From NCBI GenBank assembly GCA_037388505.1, contig JARRKC010000005.1:38275-102274 (forward strand): a stretch of DNA of 64,000 bases, read 5' to 3'. The translations under genes were made by a program, and so were the position numbers. The stretch's first letter is position 1. Each line of letters begins with the position of its first letter. The notes under the pieces were generated by a model. The model worked only from the letters and a program-made list of their open reading frames with translations, did not search any database and was not told where the DNA came from. Source of the DNA: JARRKC01 sp037388505 (GTDB taxonomy: Bacteria; Acidobacteriota; UBA6911; RPQK01; JAPXNP01). Positions 10,190 through 18,964 of this stretch are shown here, piece by piece.

Positions 10190-10978
10190 CTGTGCGTTGG
10201 GTATAGACCCTCTGATAGAGCTCCGAGCCGTACGGGATTCGACTGCGCACACTGGGGGTCATTCGGATCAGAACGTTACAGCCTTTTTGCTCGAAGAACT
10301 TGGGATGGGCGATAGGGTAGAACAGAAAGCGTCGCTGAAGACTCTTGCTCCAATGCAGGAGACAGCTGTACTGACGATACGTGATGCCGGTGGCTTTGAC
10401 GGTCATTTTGCCGCGGTGACTCATGGGCAGGTCGACCGGACAGTAGATCTTTTCGTTGCGGATCGAGTATTGGATTTTCTGTTCGGAGCCGGGATTGCGG
10501 GCAACAAAGGGTTGTGCGCCGAGGTTCACAATGCTCTGCAGGAAAACTTCAAATTGTGCTCGCGGACCCGAACTTCGACCGGGCAGGAATCCATGGCCAC
10601 GATCTTTCCCGTGACGGCGCCCGCTTCAATCAGTCCCTGCACCAGAGTGAAGCGCACCTGCTGCAGGACGCTGTCGGGCGTGACGCGAAGGAAGTGAGAG
10701 AAACGTTCGACGGAGGGGACGGCTCGCAGAGGGTCCAAGCCGAGACAGTCCACAAGGCTCGGGTTATTGCCCAACTCGAAGGCCAGTTCACTCAGGGTGG
10801 GAATCTGGCGTAAAGCCCGGTAGATCAAAAGACGCAGCAGGAGATCGGGCGCATAGGGTTTGCGCCCCCGAGCGGAAGTCGGTTCCTGGGAAGGAAACGA
10901 CGGCAAATTCCCGAACAGCAGGCTGTAACGGTACACCGACGACAGATGATGGCCCCGAAACAAGCGTGGCCGATGCAT
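10190..10978 (-). pseudogene. broken DDE-type transposase (frameshifted and 3'-truncated)
   Basis: The N-terminal part (10978 down to about 10545) reads ALRQIPTLSELAFELGNNPS, a typical N-terminal domain of IS5/IS1182-like transposases, then VTGKIVAMDSCPVEV with a likely first catalytic Asp. At about 10545, beside a run of T residues, the frame breaks; continuity resumes in the next frame as LQSIVNLGAQPFVARNPG and runs through KATGITYRQYSC to SRIPYGSELYQRVYTQRT. The usual end (a VERV-type segment after QRT) is absent and the frame runs into repeat DNA. It is therefore a one-base frameshift plus loss of the 3' end. The element family is uncertain and clear terminal repeats were not found. Confidence 0.75.
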
Positions 10979-11591
10979 GGGTCCCCCGAATTTCGTGAAA
11001 CCCTATTGAGGGGGTGGCGCAGAGGAGCCCGTAGCTTCGGCGTCGTTGATTTGAAGGGAAGCCCAAGGGTCGAGCCGTAGAGAACCTCCAGGGCGTTGCC
11101 GCCCTCTGCGGTGCACCCCTCTTCGCCTTGCCGTTCACTCCTGGACTGCACGGGATTTGGAGGCCTCGAGGCCGCGCGACGTCAGTGCGTGAACGCGAGT
11201 GAGCGATCCCCTGCACAGCCGCCGACTGCCCGGCATGTCGCCTCGAATTGAACACGGCCGGCAGGTAGACCGGGCGACCGGTGCTTGGTCTCTCGGAGAA
11301 TGAGTAGCCCGGGGCAATCGGAAATCTGCAGCACTCACTCGCGTTCGTGCACTGAAATGGACCCGGCTGTCTCGGCTATGACCCGGGGCCGCGCCTGGGC
11401 GGCTTGGCCCCGGGCTATCGGAATCCAGCCCCTACCGGGGATGAGACCCTGCCGGGTGAATCCGCCACTGGCCGGGGATGACGTCGCCCCACAATCACTC
11501 GAATCGGGAGCCCCGTCTCTTTCGCAGCAACGACCCCCAGAGTTTCTGTCTCTCACCTCCCCTCCATGGGGGCGGGACGCTGTCTCTAGTC
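10979..11591. repeat. non-coding, hairpin-rich intergenic DNA (REP-like)
   Basis: No credible gene is seen in these 613 bases. Recognisable structures are a small hairpin AGGGC-GTTGCC-GCCCT (11090-11105), an 11-bp inverted repeat TAGCCCGGGGC/GCCCCGGGCTA (11305-11315 and 11407-11417), each followed within 1-2 bases by ATCGGAA, and inside it a 9-bp stem CCCGGGGCC/GGCCCCGGG (11382-11390 and 11406-11414). Farther on, CCCCTACCGGGGATGA and GGCCGGGGATGA repeat a short theme. This is the appearance of REP- or BIME-like clusters. A tyrosine transposase that could mobilise them is not present in the window. Confidence 0.6.
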
Positions 11592-11638
11592 TCCTGTCTC
11601 CGGACTCCTGTCTTCCAGCTCCCAGCTCCCAGCTTCTA
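11592..11638. repeat. TCC-type heptad array directly before the PHP-domain gene
   Basis: The array reads as TCCTGTC, TCCGGAC, TCCTGTC, TTCCAGC, TCCCAGC, TCCCAGC, ending 2 bp before the ATG at 11641. It occupies the place where a ribosome site would be expected, so the downstream gene either uses ATG 11653 or depends on an unusual leader. Confidence 0.7.
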
Positions 11639-11640
11639 TA

Positions 11641-12762
11641 ATGAGCCCTTCGATGAAATCCGCTTGGAAGTATTTGCGCTGGCTCCTCCTTCTGCTGGTA
11701 ATCTTTCAGCTGCCCTTCCTGTTCCGCCTCTGGGAAACACGGCAGCTGGCCGGATATTTGCGCCATCTCCCGGAGAGGGTCGTGCTCGAGAATCCCTTCG
11801 AGGATGTTCGGGGATCCGTGCACGTCCACAGCGCTGCGGGAGGGCACAGTCTCGGGACCTATCCCGAGATCATCCAGGCGGCGAAGCAGGCTGGCTACCG
11901 CTACATCTTCATTACAGAGCACCCGAGAGAGCCTGCTCTCTTCAATCAGATCCAGGACCCGGACCTGGTCATTGTCTATGGGACCGAGAAAGTGCTCGAA
12001 GACGGCAAACGGGAGCTGGTTGATCCCGATTCCAAGGTCCGCATCCTGCTCCTCTACGAACGGGGCGAGATCCCCGAGGATGCGACGGGCCTCGAGGTCT
12101 TCAACATTGCCGAGAGCGCTCGATCCTCGAACAACCTGTGGGGATGGGGCACGTGGCTATATCACGAGCCGTTCTATCCCGACTTGTTCTTCTTTCATGC
12201 CTGGACGCTCGAGCCGGAGAACTTCCAGCTCTGGGATCGCGCCACGGCCTCCGGCAGGAAGCTCTCCGCAGTGGGTGGAAACGATGCTCACGCAAACATT
12301 GGGCTGGTGGTTGCCACAGGCGCCGGGAAAAGGCTCGTGTCAGTGTTCGTGGATCCGTATGTCCGATCCTTCGAGTTTCTGACCAATCATCTGCAACTGG
12401 CGAGTGGGACGGAGCTCAACGTGTCGACGGTGGTCGATGCGTTGGCCCGGGGCGCATCCTATATCTGCTTCGAGCGGATCGCAGATCCAACGGGCTTTGC
12501 TTTCTTCGCTCGAAATGAAGGAAAGGTGATGCCGATGGGCTCCACGGTTGTCCCCCGCTCCGAGCTGGTGTTTCAGAGCCCGATTCCGGTGAGGTTCCGG
12601 CTCGTCCGGCCGGGAGGGGATCCCCTCGTGCTCGAAGGCACGCGGTTCGAATACCAGGCCGTGGACAAGGGACGCTACCGGGTCGAAGTCTACATGCTCG
12701 ATCCTCCGTCGCTGCTCAGAGGGAAACCCTGGATCCTTTCCAACCCGATCTATGTCGAGTAG
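11641..12762 (+). CDS. membrane-anchored PHP-domain protein
   Basis: The 373-residue protein has an N-terminal transmembrane helix (LRWLLLLLVIFQLPFLF) and then a PHP-type metal-dependent phosphoesterase domain. Its first motif is SVHVHSAAGGHS (HxH), followed by YRYIFITEHPRE; the late motif is GGNDAH. A C-terminal beta-rich tail follows. The likely location is the cytoplasmic membrane with the domain outside. The substrate is unknown; PHP proteins include nucleotide and sugar phosphatases. Start is uncertain between 11641 and 11653, because a heptad repeat array runs up to the first ATG. Confidence 0.8.
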   Translation: MSPSMKSAWKYLRWLLLLLVIFQLPFLFRLWETRQLAGYLRHLPERVVLENPFEDVRGSVHVHSAAGGHSLGTYPEIIQAAKQAGYRYIFITEHPREPALFNQIQDPDLVIVYGTEKVLEDGKRELVDPDSKVRILLLYERGEIPEDATGLEVFNIAESARSSNNLWGWGTWLYHEPFYPDLFFFHAWTLEPENFQLWDRATASGRKLSAVGGNDAHANIGLVVATGAGKRLVSVFVDPYVRSFEFLTNHLQLASGTELNVSTVVDALARGASYICFERIADPTGFAFFARNEGKVMPMGSTVVPRSELVFQSPIPVRFRLVRPGGDPLVLEGTRFEYQAVDKGRYRVEVYMLDPPSLLRGKPWILSNPIYVE

Positions 12763-12840
12763 GCGCCCAGTCTTTCGTGCAGCGCTTGACCGACCGGCCC
12801 GCGGCGCAAACAATGGGAAGCGAGTTCGAAACGACACGGC

Positions 12841-14118
12841 ATGGAACAGCAGACTTTCCAATTCGAAGAGAGACAGATCTTCGCCGTTTCGGAAATCGTG
12901 GGCCAGGTCCGCAAGGACCTCGAGTCCGGTTTCCGCAGCGTCTGGGTCCAGGGGGAAATCTCGAACCTGAAGTCTCCGCCTTCCGGCCACCTCTACTTCA
13001 CGCTCAAGGACGACGAGGCGCAAATCTCCGCGGTCTGCTTCCGCATGCGTAGTCGCTATCTGAAATTCCAGCCCGAAGATGGTCTGGATGTTCTCGCCCG
13101 GGGCACCGTGACCGTCTATCCTCCGCGGGGTCAGCTGCAGCTGATGGTCGAACACATGGAGCCGGTGGGACGGGGAGGTCTCCAACTCGCCTTCGAACAA
13201 TTGAAGGCCCGCCTGCAGGCTGAGGGGCTGTTCAGTGAGTCGTTGAAGAAGCGCCTGCCCCTCCTGCCCGCGAAAGTCGGGGTGGTAACGTCCCCGACCG
13301 GAGCGGCTATCCAGGACATTCTGCGCGTTCTGAAGCGGCGAAACGACCGGGTCAGTGTGTTGATTTATCCCACACGAGTCCAGGGCAAGTCTGCGGCCGG
13401 GGAGATCGCTGCCGGTATCGACTACATGAATACCCGCTCGGATCTGGATGTTCTGATCGTGGGACGAGGCGGAGGTTCCCTCGAGGATCTCTGGCCGTTC
13501 AACGAGGAGGAGGTGGCGCGCGCCATCTTCCGGTCGCGCGTCCCGGTCATTTCTGCCGTGGGACACGAGATCGATTTCACGATCGCCGATTTCGTTGCCG
13601 ACCTTCGAGCTCCAACGCCCTCAGCTGCCGCGGAGATCGTCAGCGGGCAGCGCAGTGAGCTGTTGTCTAGGCTCGAGCACCTGGCCAGGCGCAGCTTGCA
13701 GGCGGTGCGCGCTCAACTGCACCGGCATCAGCGACGATTCGACCGGGTTCAGCGCAGTCGAGGATTCGTCGATGTCGAAACGCGTCTGCAGTTTCTGCAG
13801 CAGAGGCTCGACGAGAATCGCCTGCGCCTGCAGACGAGCATCGGGCCGCTGGTGCAGCGCTTGGGCCGGCGGAGAGAGTCAGCGGGACGCGAGCTCGAGC
13901 ACCAGATTCGCTACTTGCTTCAGGCTCGTTCCACCCGACTGGCTACGTGCAGCGAGAAGCTGCAGGCGTACTCACCGCTTCAGGTGCTGGAACGCGGCTA
14001 CGCCATTGTGACCAAAGAAGATGGGAAGGTGATCCGGGATCCGGACACCGTACAACCAGAGGAGCTGATCCATGTCCGAGTTGCTCGAGGGCGATTCCGC
14101 GCCAGAAAAGAAGCTTGA
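12841..14118 (+). CDS. xseA: exodeoxyribonuclease VII large subunit
   Basis: XseA forms single-strand-specific exonuclease VII with XseB. The 425-residue protein shows the N-terminal OB-fold WVQGEISNLKSPPSGHLYF, the catalytic-domain segments KVGVVTSPTGAAIQDI, VGRGGGSLEDLWPFN and AVGHEIDFTIADFVAD, and APTPSAAAE, followed by a long coiled-coil region rich in Arg, Leu and Gln that binds the small subunits. It overlaps xseB by 47 bp, so the two are translationally linked. Confidence 0.95.
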   Translation: MEQQTFQFEERQIFAVSEIVGQVRKDLESGFRSVWVQGEISNLKSPPSGHLYFTLKDDEAQISAVCFRMRSRYLKFQPEDGLDVLARGTVTVYPPRGQLQLMVEHMEPVGRGGLQLAFEQLKARLQAEGLFSESLKKRLPLLPAKVGVVTSPTGAAIQDILRVLKRRNDRVSVLIYPTRVQGKSAAGEIAAGIDYMNTRSDLDVLIVGRGGGSLEDLWPFNEEEVARAIFRSRVPVISAVGHEIDFTIADFVADLRAPTPSAAAEIVSGQRSELLSRLEHLARRSLQAVRAQLHRHQRRFDRVQRSRGFVDVETRLQFLQQRLDENRLRLQTSIGPLVQRLGRRRESAGRELEHQIRYLLQARSTRLATCSEKLQAYSPLQVLERGYAIVTKEDGKVIRDPDTVQPEELIHVRVARGRFRARKEA

Positions 14119-14359
14119 ATTCAAGGACTTCGAAGAGGCTCTCGGCCGGCTGGAGGCGATCGTCGGACGTCTGGAGGCCGGAGACCTGGCCCTCGAGGAA
14201 GCGGTCAACCTCTTTGAGGAGGGGATGCAGATCTCCCGCTTTTGCGGGGACAGACTGGACGAGGCCGAACGAAAGGTCGAGATCCTCGTCAAGAATGCTC
14301 GGGGCGAGGCGACCGAAGAGCCTTTCGACGCCGTCGAGTCGGAATCCGAGGATGAGTAG
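14072..14359 (+). CDS. xseB: exodeoxyribonuclease VII small subunit
   Basis: The 95-residue protein contains the family pattern FKDFEEALGRLEAIVGRLE, then GDLALEEAVNLFEEGM and an acidic helical tail. It starts inside xseA, and its stop overlaps the ispA start (ATG 14352), giving a compact xseA-xseB-ispA operon. Confidence 0.93.
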   Translation: MSELLEGDSAPEKKLEFKDFEEALGRLEAIVGRLEAGDLALEEAVNLFEEGMQISRFCGDRLDEAERKVEILVKNARGEATEEPFDAVESESEDE

Positions 14360-15275
14360 CACCCGGACGGGGAGTCGCCCTTTCTTCCTCGATGAATATC
14401 TTGCCGACCAGAAGCGGTTGATCGAGGACTACCTCAACCGCTTTCTCCCTTCCGAGGACACGCCGCCGACAGTGATCCACCAAGCCATGCGGTACAGCGT
14501 TTTTGCCGGCGGAAAGCGCATCCGGCCGATCCTGGCTCTCGCGTCGGCGGAGGCGGTCGAGGGAAGGCTCGAGCAGGTCATCCGGTTCGCCTGCGCGCTC
14601 GAGATGCTCCATACCTACTCCATCATTCATGACGATCTTCCGGCGATGGATGATGACGACCTGAGGCGCGGGCGTCCCACGTGCCACCGCAAATTCGGTG
14701 AGGGCATCGCCATCCTGGCCGGAAACGGGCTGATGACGCGGGCGTTTGACGTGCTCTCGGAGGAGATCGGAGACGACCCGGAGAGAGCGCGAACCCAACT
14801 GCGAGTCATCCGAGAGGTCTGCCGATCCGTCGGAACGCGCGAGGGCGTGATCGCGGGGCAGGTCGTCGACCTCACCACGCAGGGGAAGCCCTTCACCGCT
14901 GACGACCTGGAGTTCATTCACTCGTGCAAGACAGGGGCGCTGATCCAAGCGTCGGTCTCTTGTCCGGTCATGCTTTGCGGGGGCGACGACTTCGTGCTGT
15001 CACGTTTCCGGGAGTTTGGAATGAAGGTGGGATTGGCCTTCCAGATTGTCGATGACATCCTCGATCTCACCGGGACTCGCGAGGAGATGGGGAAAGCCGT
15101 CGGCAAGGACGACCAGGTTCAGAAGGCCACCTTCCCGGCGCTGTTTGGGCTCGACAAGAGCCGCGCCAAAGCCGAACTTCTGGTGGGAGAGGCAATCCGC
15201 TCCCTCGATTTCCTGGGGAGCAGGGGGGACACGCTCGTCGAACTCGCGAACTTCGTGACGATTCGCAGAACGTAG
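14352..15275 (+). CDS. ispA: polyprenyl synthetase (farnesyl/geranylgeranyl diphosphate synthase)
   Basis: This enzyme condenses isopentenyl diphosphate with allylic diphosphates to make C15-C20 prenyl chains. From ATG 14352 it has 307 residues. The first Asp-rich motif is in HDDLPAMDDDDLRRG and the second is DDILD in FQIVDDILDLTG. FAGGKRIRPILALA and SIIHDD are also diagnostic. The start overlaps the end of xseB and has GAGG immediately before it. Many bacteria place dxs between ispA and tlyA; here only 152 bp separate them and dxs is absent. Product chain length cannot be assigned with certainty. Confidence 0.92.
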   Translation: MSSTRTGSRPFFLDEYLADQKRLIEDYLNRFLPSEDTPPTVIHQAMRYSVFAGGKRIRPILALASAEAVEGRLEQVIRFACALEMLHTYSIIHDDLPAMDDDDLRRGRPTCHRKFGEGIAILAGNGLMTRAFDVLSEEIGDDPERARTQLRVIREVCRSVGTREGVIAGQVVDLTTQGKPFTADDLEFIHSCKTGALIQASVSCPVMLCGGDDFVLSRFREFGMKVGLAFQIVDDILDLTGTREEMGKAVGKDDQVQKATFPALFGLDKSRAKAELLVGEAIRSLDFLGSRGDTLVELANFVTIRRT

Positions 15276-15427
15276 ACGACTTTCCAGGCTGTCCCCGTGC
15301 TCCGAACGCACATGTCTGCGACCGTTCGCACGGAAGCCAGGGCTTCGATGGGCCGGGCAGCTTCCGCGATGGCCGCGGTCCCGTTGGCTGGACAACCGGG
15401 GACGGATGTCCGACGAGGGCGCGGACG

Positions 15428-16153
15428 ATGAGCTCCAAAATCCGACTCGATGATTTGCTGATTCGGCGCGGTCTGGCCGAAGACCGGAGGCACGCCCTGG
15501 CGCTGATTATGCGGGGAGCTGTTCGGGTCGACGGCGAACCTGCCAGGAAAGCGGGCGAATGGATCGACCCGACCGCAGAACTCCAGCTGCATGGCTTACC
15601 CCGATTCGTATCCCGGGGAGGGCTCAAGCTGGAGGCTGCTCTGAAGACCTTCAAGATCGACGTGATGGATCGATTGTGCATCGACTTGGGGGCCTCCACC
15701 GGCGGCTTTACCGATTGTCTCCTGCAGCATGGCGCCCGGCGAGTCTACGCTTTCGACGTCGGTCGTGGACAGTTGGACTGGAATCTTCGCAACGACTCCA
15801 GGGTCGTGGTGCGCGAGGGCGTCAACGTTCGGCATCTCGTCGCCTCCGACGTTGGAGAGCAGGTGGACCTCATCGTGGCGGATCTCGCCTTCATATCCCT
15901 GAAGCTCATTCTTCCGGTCCTGAAAGCGTTCTCCGGTGCCCAAGCCGTCCTTTTGGTGAAGCCGCAATTCGAGGCCCGTCCCGACGAGGTCGGACGAGGC
16001 GGAATCGTACACGGGGCCCGGAAGAGAGAGGAAATCGTAAGGCGCATCCGAGATTTCGCGGAGGAACTCGGTTTCGAAGTCCGGGGATCCATGCTCTCTC
16101 CCGTGGTCGGCCAAAAGGGGAACCGCGAGTACTTCCTCTGGCTCGTGTTGTAG
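15428..16153 (+). CDS. tlyA: TlyA family rRNA 2'-O-methyltransferase (hemolysin A family)
   Basis: TlyA methylates riboses in 16S and/or 23S rRNA. The 241-residue protein has an N-terminal S4 RNA-binding domain (KIRLDDLLIRRGLAEDR...GAVRVDGEP) and a FtsJ-like methyltransferase domain with the SAM site CIDLGASTGGFTDCLLQ, the acidic VDLIVADLAFISLK and the late KPQFEARPDEVGRGGIV. It lies 152 bp after ispA on the same strand. The gap holds nothing I recognise. Confidence 0.93.
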   Translation: MSSKIRLDDLLIRRGLAEDRRHALALIMRGAVRVDGEPARKAGEWIDPTAELQLHGLPRFVSRGGLKLEAALKTFKIDVMDRLCIDLGASTGGFTDCLLQHGARRVYAFDVGRGQLDWNLRNDSRVVVREGVNVRHLVASDVGEQVDLIVADLAFISLKLILPVLKAFSGAQAVLLVKPQFEARPDEVGRGGIVHGARKREEIVRRIRDFAEELGFEVRGSMLSPVVGQKGNREYFLWLVL

Positions 16154-16223
16154 CTGAGACGACGGATCCGATCCCGCTGGGAATCGGTCGCCGACTCGAG
16201 GCTGCTATGATGGGCGCACGCCC

Positions 16224-17144
16224 ATGAAAGGCCCTGATCGCTATAACGCATACGGCCGCTGGCTGCGGAATCGATTCGGCAGCCGGGTGCACAAAGTCTC
16301 CATCGACGGTGGGTTTACCTGCCCCAATCGCGACGGGGCGGTCGCCTGGGGCGGCTGTACCTACTGCAACAACGAGAGTTTCCGCGCTCCCGGAGCCGAA
16401 CCCGGGAAGCCGGACGCCGAACAGATTCGCGACGGCATTCGCTTTCTCGCGGGTCGTTATAGAGCCGGAAAGTTCCTGGTGTACTGGCAGAACTACACGA
16501 ATACTTACGCTCCGGCGGCGGCACTCAGGGAGCGGTATGCGCGGGCTCTGAACGTGGATCCGCGGATTGTCGGCATGACGGTGGGGACGCGTCCCGATTG
16601 TCTGGAGGAAGAGAAGCTCGAGACGATTCTCGAAGTCACCGGCGATCGCTACGCCTGCATCGAGATCGGGGTCGAGTCCATCTACGACCAAACGCTTCGG
16701 CGGGTCAACCGAGGCCACGATTTTCGCTGCACTGAGGAAGCTGTGCGCCGTGTCCGGGCCCGCGGACTGGACGTCTGTGCCCACGTTGTTCTGGGCTTCC
16801 CGGGAGAATCCCGAGCCCAGCTTCTCGCCTATCCAGCCGTCCTCAATCGGCTGGACATCCAATTCGTCAAGATCCATCACCTGCACATCGTCAGAGGAAC
16901 GGCCCTGGCACGTGAATACGAACAGCGGCCCTTTCCGGTCTTCTCACTCGAACAATGGGCGGACCTGTTGAGCGAGTTCATTGTTCGCCTCGATCCGCGG
17001 ATCGTGCTCCAGCGACTGTTTGGTTGGACCCCGGAGCATCACCTCATTGCTCCTTGCTGGAACGCCGATCGGGCGACGATCCTGCGAAAGATCGAAACCA
17101 CCCTCGAGGAACGAGACATCTGGCAGGGAAGCGGTGGGATTTGA
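16224..17144 (+). CDS. radical SAM protein, YhcC-like (TIGR01212 family)
   Basis: The 306-residue protein has the family-specific cluster CPNRDGAVAWGGCTYCNN, a variant Cys spacing for the 4Fe-4S cluster, preceded by KVSIDGGFT. It continues with YWQNYTNTYA, IVGMTVGTRPDCLEEEKL, CIEIGVESIYDQTLRRVNRG, HVVLGFPGE and KIHHLHIVRGTALA, all matching the YhcC group. The reaction of this family is unknown; a role in RNA modification or metabolism is only guessed at. Confidence 0.9.
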   Translation: MKGPDRYNAYGRWLRNRFGSRVHKVSIDGGFTCPNRDGAVAWGGCTYCNNESFRAPGAEPGKPDAEQIRDGIRFLAGRYRAGKFLVYWQNYTNTYAPAAALRERYARALNVDPRIVGMTVGTRPDCLEEEKLETILEVTGDRYACIEIGVESIYDQTLRRVNRGHDFRCTEEAVRRVRARGLDVCAHVVLGFPGESRAQLLAYPAVLNRLDIQFVKIHHLHIVRGTALAREYEQRPFPVFSLEQWADLLSEFIVRLDPRIVLQRLFGWTPEHHLIAPCWNADRATILRKIETTLEERDIWQGSGGI

Positions 17145-17155
17145 GATTGCCGAAT

Positions 17156-18226
17156 TCACTCGAAGGTGATGATTTGGGCCCGAAGCCGGCGAACCTGCGG
17201 CTGTGCTTTGCTCCACTGAACCAGGATCGGGCTCTGGTACATGCCTTCGACGATCGAGCCGCATCCGCTTTCATCCCGGTCGTTGACCAGCAGACTGATC
17301 GATCGTTTCATGCGCAAGAAACGGCTGGCCGGATAGGCGAGGAACTTGTGAATGATCCGCTCGAGCAGGCTCTCACTGAGGCCGAGAGCGTCGATGAATT
17401 CATTCAGAATCTGGACCAAGTCATATTTGGCGTAGCCCTTGGCCTTGATCGGGATGGCCTTGGGGTCGGAGATCATGTGACGGCCCCGCTCGGCCACAAA
17501 GCGTAGAGGATCGCGCAGGATTTCAACGAGATCATGCTTCATCAGCATCGTCTCGTACTCGTTGACCGTCAGCCCGGCCTGTCTTTCGTCACGCTCGAGC
17601 GTGATATCGATGCGGCCTCGAACAACTCCGTTGCGCCGAACGCACTCCTCCAATTGCTCGAAAATTCCCAGGTGGCGGTTCTTCAAGTTCACCGAATCGA
17701 TCGGGTGACTCGATACCGGGATGGTCAGGAAGAGCTCACTGACGACCAGTTCATGATCGAAGCCGATGACCGTGGTATGACGGCAGCGTGCGGTCTCATC
17801 ATGGACGCCGTCGAGATCGACGAAGAACACCGGAACCAGAGGATCGTTGGCGTAGGTCACACAGTTGTTGAGCCCCGATCCGATGTAGGTGAGATGGGCG
17901 TCGCCATTTCTCGGCTCGCCCTTCCTCTGTTCCGCAGTCAGTTCCTCCCGCATCTCCAACTCGTCGTGCCGATAGGCCGCGCCGGGAGGAAACAGATTCT
18001 GAAACGACTGCAGAAAGGCGTGAAGACTCTCGGAGTCATGATTCAGGCGCGCGCAAAGCCGGGGATCCAGATATCCGGCCGTCGTGTGGTACGAGTAGTA
18101 GAGCGCCTTGTGGTATCGACACACCAAGTCAGAGACTCGCGAAGACACGTCGATGAGATCGAGTCGCGACTCGGGTCTCAAAGCCAGCGTAATCTCAGAG
18201 GCTGGTGGCGGCATCGATTCGCCCAA
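17156..18226 (-). CDS. YjbQ/UPF0047-like protein with long C-terminal extension
   Basis: Residues about 10-150 resemble the small YjbQ (UPF0047) family: YYSYHTTAGYLDP matches the HTSAAL region, and the conserved YRHDE, DAHL and SGLNNCVTY segments follow, with histidines at the expected metal-site places. YjbQ proteins are about 135 residues long and have weak thiamine-phosphate synthase activity. This one has 356 residues and an unrecognised second half (LERDERQAGLTVNEYETMLM, ERGRHMISDPKAIPIKAKGY). It converges with the radical SAM gene, with 11 bp between their ends. Function is not assigned. Confidence 0.7.
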   Translation of the reverse strand: MGESMPPPASEITLALRPESRLDLIDVSSRVSDLVCRYHKALYYSYHTTAGYLDPRLCARLNHDSESLHAFLQSFQNLFPPGAAYRHDELEMREELTAEQRKGEPRNGDAHLTYIGSGLNNCVTYANDPLVPVFFVDLDGVHDETARCRHTTVIGFDHELVVSELFLTIPVSSHPIDSVNLKNRHLGIFEQLEECVRRNGVVRGRIDITLERDERQAGLTVNEYETMLMKHDLVEILRDPLRFVAERGRHMISDPKAIPIKAKGYAKYDLVQILNEFIDALGLSESLLERIIHKFLAYPASRFLRMKRSISLLVNDRDESGCGSIVEGMYQSPILVQWSKAQPQVRRLRAQIITFE

Positions 18227-18342
18227 GTCTAAGTCCTATCCGGACTTGTTGTCAAAACTGTTGTGACTATCGATGCTGAGCAATCCGTATGAGCGGAGGC
18301 CCCAACATCTACCCTCTTCTCTTATGATAGCCTCGGTGCGCG

Positions 18343-18927
18343 ATGGATGACGGAGAAAATGTGCTCATCGCATGTGCCCTGAAAAAGGAAGCCAAGGCGC
18401 TGCGCACACATCTGAGGACCGATCGCTCGCTCATCTCGACCGGTCTCGGTACCGACCGGACTTTGAAGTCGCTGGCGCTGCACCTCGAACGGTTCAATCC
18501 CTCGTTGGTCGTATTCACGGGGATGGCCGGGCAGTTGGATCCTGCGCTGAGTCTGGGGGACCTGGTCGTTCCAGAACGATGGCGATTCGAGAGTGGCGAT
18601 GAGTTTCCGGTCGCGGAGCGACTGGTTCGCGGACTCCGGGCGAAGGGATGGGCGATTGGAGGCGGTGGGGTCACTGTGAGGGTGCCGGTAGTTCGCGAGG
18701 CTCATCGTCTGAAGCTCTTCCGCGAAACCGGCTCGAGAATATGTGACATGGAGAGCGCTGCCGTCCTGATGATCTGTCAGTCCTTCGGGATCCCCTGCAT
18801 TTCAGCAAAGGTCATCTCCGATACGGCCGAGTCCGGAATGCTGGCCTTTTTCCGGCACTTCCAGTACAACGTGCGGATTCTGGGGGAGAAGATCGAACGG
18901 CTGGTGGAAGACGCTCGAGGGATCTGA
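18343..18927 (+). CDS. phosphorylase/nucleosidase superfamily protein (MTA/SAH nucleosidase-like)
   Basis: The 194-residue protein has ALKKEAKALRTHL at the N terminus, VVFTGMAGQLDPALSLGDLVVP, and the motif ICDMESAAVLMICQSFGIPCISAKVISD, whose Asp-Met-Glu-Ser is the nucleoside-binding signature of the PNP/UDP superfamily. It is shorter than standard MTA/SAH nucleosidases (about 230) and resembles the hopanoid-associated (HpnG-like) or futalosine-type groups. GTG 18361 is an alternative start. Substrate is not assignable. Its 3' end converges with the envelope operon. Confidence 0.8.
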   Translation: MDDGENVLIACALKKEAKALRTHLRTDRSLISTGLGTDRTLKSLALHLERFNPSLVVFTGMAGQLDPALSLGDLVVPERWRFESGDEFPVAERLVRGLRAKGWAIGGGGVTVRVPVVREAHRLKLFRETGSRICDMESAAVLMICQSFGIPCISAKVISDTAESGMLAFFRHFQYNVRILGEKIERLVEDARGI

Positions 18928-18964
18928 GATTCACGGATTGGAGATTTGGCTCGGTGAGACTGCC

